7,026 nt of DNA from DATGEP01 sp035310125. GTDB taxonomy: Bacteria; Chloroflexota; Ktedonobacteria; Ktedonobacterales; JADMIN01. The stretch lies in the NCBI GenBank assembly GCA_035310125.1, contig DATGEP010000041.1, positions 1 to 7,026 on the forward strand, in the 5' to 3' direction. Below are positions 4,735-7,026 of the stretch, piece after piece. The position numbers were made by a program, and so were the translations under genes. The notes under the pieces were generated by a model. The model was not told where the DNA came from and did no database searches. It was given only the letters and a program-made list of their open reading frames with translations. Each line of letters begins with the position of its first letter. Positions within the stretch are counted from its first letter, which is position 1.

Positions 4735-6306
4735 TCAACCGATCACCGGAGGGGTCGTACCAGTGGCTACGATGGTTTTCTGCCACAGCACCGAGCCATC
4801 GCTCGCCCGCAGCGCGGTGAAGATGAAGCCGGTCCCATCCACATAACTATTGAGGTAAACGATCTCATTGCCCAGGACGGGATCGGATCCGTTCCCCGTC
4901 ATCGCGTAGCGCCAGAGCTCGTGACCATCGGCAACGCGCAGCGCATGCAGGATGCGGTCGCCGCCCGCGACGAACACGAGGCCATTGACGCCCGCCGGCC
5001 GGCCAAGAAGCTGCCCGATATGCTGCGTCCAAAGCGGCGTGCCATCGCTCGTCCGCAGCGCGTAGATGTCCAGATCGGTCGTCACAAGGGCTGTTCCGTT
5101 CTCGATCACCGGCGCGTTGACCGACATTTCGATGTCTTGCCCAGAGAGCTGATGGCACCACAGCCGCTCGCCGTTACTCGCCCCGAAGGCGCAGAGGAAG
5201 CCGGAGCCGTTCGCGGCGCTGCTCGTGTAGAGCACGCTGCTGGCGACGGTCAGACTCTCCCCGGCGGAAACAGGTGTGCCAGCGGGGAAGGACGACCTGA
5301 CCACGAGAACGACCGCGCCATCGGAAGCACGCAAGCCCTCTACCAAAGCCCTCGGGCAGTTGGAGCTCGCATAGACGAAGCCATTCGCTACGGTCATCGT
5401 GCCAGGGAGCGCACTCATCGCGCAGGTGGCGGTGTCGCCCGCATCATAGCCGTTGGTCCAGAGCCGTTGGCCACTCAGGCTGTAAGAGTCTATGAAGCCG
5501 TGCGCGTCGGTGGACACGCTGGGCGCCACTCGCGACCCGAGATAGAGCGTATGCCCATCTGTCAGCAGCCATGCCGCGCCGGGGCGCACCGCGACATGCC
5601 ACAGCGCCTGACCCGTCGTGCCTCCCGCTGCGGGGGCACGCACCGCGTAGAGCACGTCGTCGGCCGAAACCGCGTAGACAACATTCTGCACGACCACCGG
5701 TGTGATCTCAAAGCTCGGCCCCGTGAAACGCCATGCCACCGATCCATCACGGCTGTTGAGTGCGTAGAGTCCGGCGTTGCTGCCGTTGGCGCCGAAGTAA
5801 AGCGCCGGGGTGGTGGCAGGCGCCGGGCCAATGGTAGATGTACCTGGCACCTGAATCGTCACGGTCGGGCTGGTTCTGGAGCCCAGACCAAGAAATGCGC
5901 CGTGCTGAGCAAAGACAGCGCCAGCGAAGGCGACGACGAGGATCGCGGCGGCGATCGCCGCGAAGCCGGAGAAGCGACTCGGGCGATGGCGCCGGTGTTC
6001 GGCAGGCGGTCGTGTCAGTGGTTCCATGATCCACCCAGGGGCGGTTTCAGCAGGATCAGTATTGTACATAACGTCCTCCAGAGAGAGAAAGGGGATGGCC
6101 TGCCCGCCAAATTCCAGGCGTAGGGCATCGTCCAGCGCGTCGTAGGTCGCGAGCTCGTGCTGGCACCACGCGCACGACTGGACGTGCTGCCGGATGCGCC
6201 ACACCTCCTCGGCGTCAAGCTCAGCGCCGTGCAAGAGCGGCAGGAGTGGCCCGAAGACCACGCAGTCCGGCCCGGGCAGTGGGCGTCTTGGAGATTCCGT
6301 GCTCAT
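4735..6306 (-). CDS. Membrane anti-sigma factor with zinc finger and PQQ-like eight-repeat propeller
   Basis: This complete protein has 523 residues. ATG 6306-6304 overlaps the sigma stop (ATGA), with GAGGAG upstream. Residues 41-48 read HVQSCAWC, the H-x3-C-x2-C core of the zf-HC2/ZAS anti-sigma domain (His41, Cys45, Cys48). One hydrophobic helix spans about 113-134, preceded by a basic stretch (HRRHRPSRF), which places the N-terminus in the cytoplasm. From about 165 to the end, eight copies of an 'L-x-A-L-x-x-x-D-G-x-x-L-W' repeat occur, near 180, 219, 272, 322, 371, 414, 453 and 496, typical of PQQ-like/BamB-type beta-propellers; the second and third are the most degenerate. Cys295/Cys317 and Cys372/Cys384 could form disulfides outside. 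It probably holds the upstream sigma factor inactive until the outer domain senses a ligand or damage. Such propellers often bind no PQQ. Confidence 0.88.
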   Translation of the reverse strand: MSTESPRRPLPGPDCVVFGPLLPLLHGAELDAEEVWRIRQHVQSCAWCQHELATYDALDDALRLEFGGQAIPFLSLEDVMYNTDPAETAPGWIMEPLTRPPAEHRRHRPSRFSGFAAIAAAILVVAFAGAVFAQHGAFLGLGSRTSPTVTIQVPGTSTIGPAPATTPALYFGANGSNAGLYALNSRDGSVAWRFTGPSFEITPVVVQNVVYAVSADDVLYAVRAPAAGGTTGQALWHVAVRPGAAWLLTDGHTLYLGSRVAPSVSTDAHGFIDSYSLSGQRLWTNGYDAGDTATCAMSALPGTMTVANGFVYASSNCPRALVEGLRASDGAVVLVVRSSFPAGTPVSAGESLTVASSVLYTSSAANGSGFLCAFGASNGERLWCHQLSGQDIEMSVNAPVIENGTALVTTDLDIYALRTSDGTPLWTQHIGQLLGRPAGVNGLVFVAGGDRILHALRVADGHELWRYAMTGNGSDPVLGNEIVYLNSYVDGTGFIFTALRASDGSVLWQKTIVATGTTPPVIG

Positions 6307-6881
6307 CGCGGGTGCTCCTCTGTCGTGCGGGCTTCTAGCGCAAAGTAAGCGGCGCGGAGCCGCTGTTTCGCGCGCGAGACCCGCTTCTTGGCGGCGTCTG
6401 GGCTGATGCCGAGCACCTGAGCAATCTCGCTAGAGGACATGACCTGCACGACGCTCAGCAAGATGCACGCGGCGTCCTCGGCGGCGAGTGCGGCCAGGGC
6501 CTGTCGCAGCGCTTCTCCCTCGACGACTCGGTCCTCAAAGGGGCGCTGCTCGACATATCGCTCGTGAACAGATTCTGTGGACATATCCAGCGGCTCCCAG
6601 CGGATTACACGGGCACGGCGGGTCACCGAAATCGCCCGCCAGTACGCGGCGTGGAAGAGCCATCGGCGCGCTCCCGGCTCGTCCTCCTCGTTCGCGAATG
6701 GCGGGGCGCCGCGACTGGCAAGCCGCCAGGCGTCAACGAAGACATCCTGGACGATGTCGCGCGCGTGCTCCCTATCGCCAATCATCCCCTGCACAAAGCC
6801 AAAGAGTGGCCCCTGCAGGCGATTGAGGTGCTGCCCGAAGGCCACCACCTCTGGCGATTGGTGCGTGGAAGCGTGAGACAT
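6303..6881 (-). CDS. ECF-type RNA polymerase sigma factor
   Basis: 192 residues from ATG 6881-6879. This start has a GAGAG-type SD about 7-8 bases upstream and fits family length; a GTG at 6938 has no SD. Region 2 spans about residues 20-90, with LFGFVQGMIGDREHARDIVQ followed by DVFVDAWR, the core-binding and -10-reading helices. A linker with acidic residues follows. Region 4 spans about 124-180, with LAAEDAACILLSVVQVMSSS and the helix-turn-helix EIAQVLGISPDAAKKRVSRA that reads the -35. There is no long C-terminal extension, so control is expected from the partner: the next gene is a zinc-finger membrane anti-sigma, translationally coupled by an ATGA overlap. A perfect CRP-type palindrome lies about 107 bases upstream of the start. 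The exact ECF group cannot be fixed by eye. Confidence 0.9.
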   Translation of the reverse strand: MSHASTHQSPEVVAFGQHLNRLQGPLFGFVQGMIGDREHARDIVQDVFVDAWRLASRGAPPFANEEDEPGARRWLFHAAYWRAISVTRRARVIRWEPLDMSTESVHERYVEQRPFEDRVVEGEALRQALAALAAEDAACILLSVVQVMSSSEIAQVLGISPDAAKKRVSRAKQRLRAAYFALEARTTEEHPR

Positions 6882-6987
6882 GACCACTCTCGTTTCGGTG
6901 TGCGCTGGGTGGTTGCGGTGCGTGTCGCCCGGTGCCACAGAGCTGTTACGTCGTGCTAACGCATCAGAGTGCGCAGCAGGGACAGGG

Positions 6988-7003
6988 TGTGATCTCTTTC
7001 ACA
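6988..7003. promoter_or_regulatory. Perfect CRP/FNR-family palindrome TGTGA-N6-TCACA
   Basis: TGTGA (6988-6992), six bases, TCACA (6999-7003) is an exact match to the CRP core consensus. It lies 107-122 bases upstream of the sigma start codon, between the gene and the right edge. Crp/Fnr-family regulators in many phyla use the same half-site, so the sigma/anti-sigma operon could respond to cAMP or another signal read by such a protein. I cannot see a confident -10/-35 to tell activation from repression. It could also serve a gene beyond 7026. Confidence 0.55.
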
Positions 7004-7026
7004 TCTTCTTACCGGCGCCAGCGCGC

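Noticed and set aside
4684..6123. Plus-strand open frame of 479 codons
   Set aside because: It is exactly antisense to the anti-sigma gene, Arg/His-rich with no domain, and has no SD. It is a shadow of the GC-rich, biased codon use of the real gene.
6882..6938. N-terminal extension of the sigma factor (GTG start at 6938)
   Set aside because: No SD before this GTG, and the added residues are Pro/His-rich and not sigma-like. ATG 6881 fits the family.
6927..6952. ECF-type autoregulatory promoter before the sigma gene (minus strand GTAAC-N17-CGAC)
   Set aside because: Both elements deviate from the common GGAAC/CGTC form and the spacing is long; not strong enough to call.

Overview
The window is GC-rich bacterial DNA, mostly coding on the minus strand. 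No marker gene fixes the host. Several proteins together (a DUF5996-type protein, an Imm-5-like 'putative immunity' protein, an ECF41/SigJ-like sigma remnant, and an ECF sigma factor paired with a zinc-finger/PQQ-propeller anti-sigma) best fit Chloroflexota, perhaps Ktedonobacteria or a relative, with Actinomycetota as the alternative. This is an impression from protein style, not a database result.

Layout, left to right. (1) 1-163: N-terminal part of a probable cupin protein, running off the left edge. (2) 164-549: no intact gene, only a protein-like stretch of unknown family. (3) 550-960: complete PhnB-like VOC protein, minus strand, with a strong SD and a good sigma-70 promoter whose spacer contains an inverted repeat. 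(4) 1128-about 1335, plus strand: truncated, frameshifted start of an ECF41-type sigma factor, with an ECF41-like promoter overlapping the VOC promoter. (5) 1340-2320, minus: intact DUF5996 protein. (6) 2308-2510, minus: small broken reading frame with an excellent SD. (7) 2764-3770, minus: a mosaic of gene pieces, namely an SDR C-terminus, a membrane segment resembling a PAP2 N-terminus, and a P-type ATPase middle section. (8) 3771-4286, minus: intact Imm-5-like protein, preceded by three 10-bp direct repeats. (9) 4401-about 4655, minus: C-terminal piece of an AadB-like nucleotidyltransferase. (10) 4735-6881, minus: intact two-gene operon, ECF sigma factor plus membrane anti-sigma factor, overlapping by ATGA, with a perfect CRP-type palindrome upstream.

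The right third (4735-7026) is a coherent regulatory unit. The sigma factor is probably held by the N-terminal zinc-finger domain of the anti-sigma, whose single membrane helix connects it to an extracytoplasmic eight-repeat propeller that could act as sensor. The middle looks like a gene graveyard: at least five broken genes are packed between intact DUF5996, VOC and Imm-5-like genes. No RNA gene, insertion sequence, transposase or CRISPR array was recognised.
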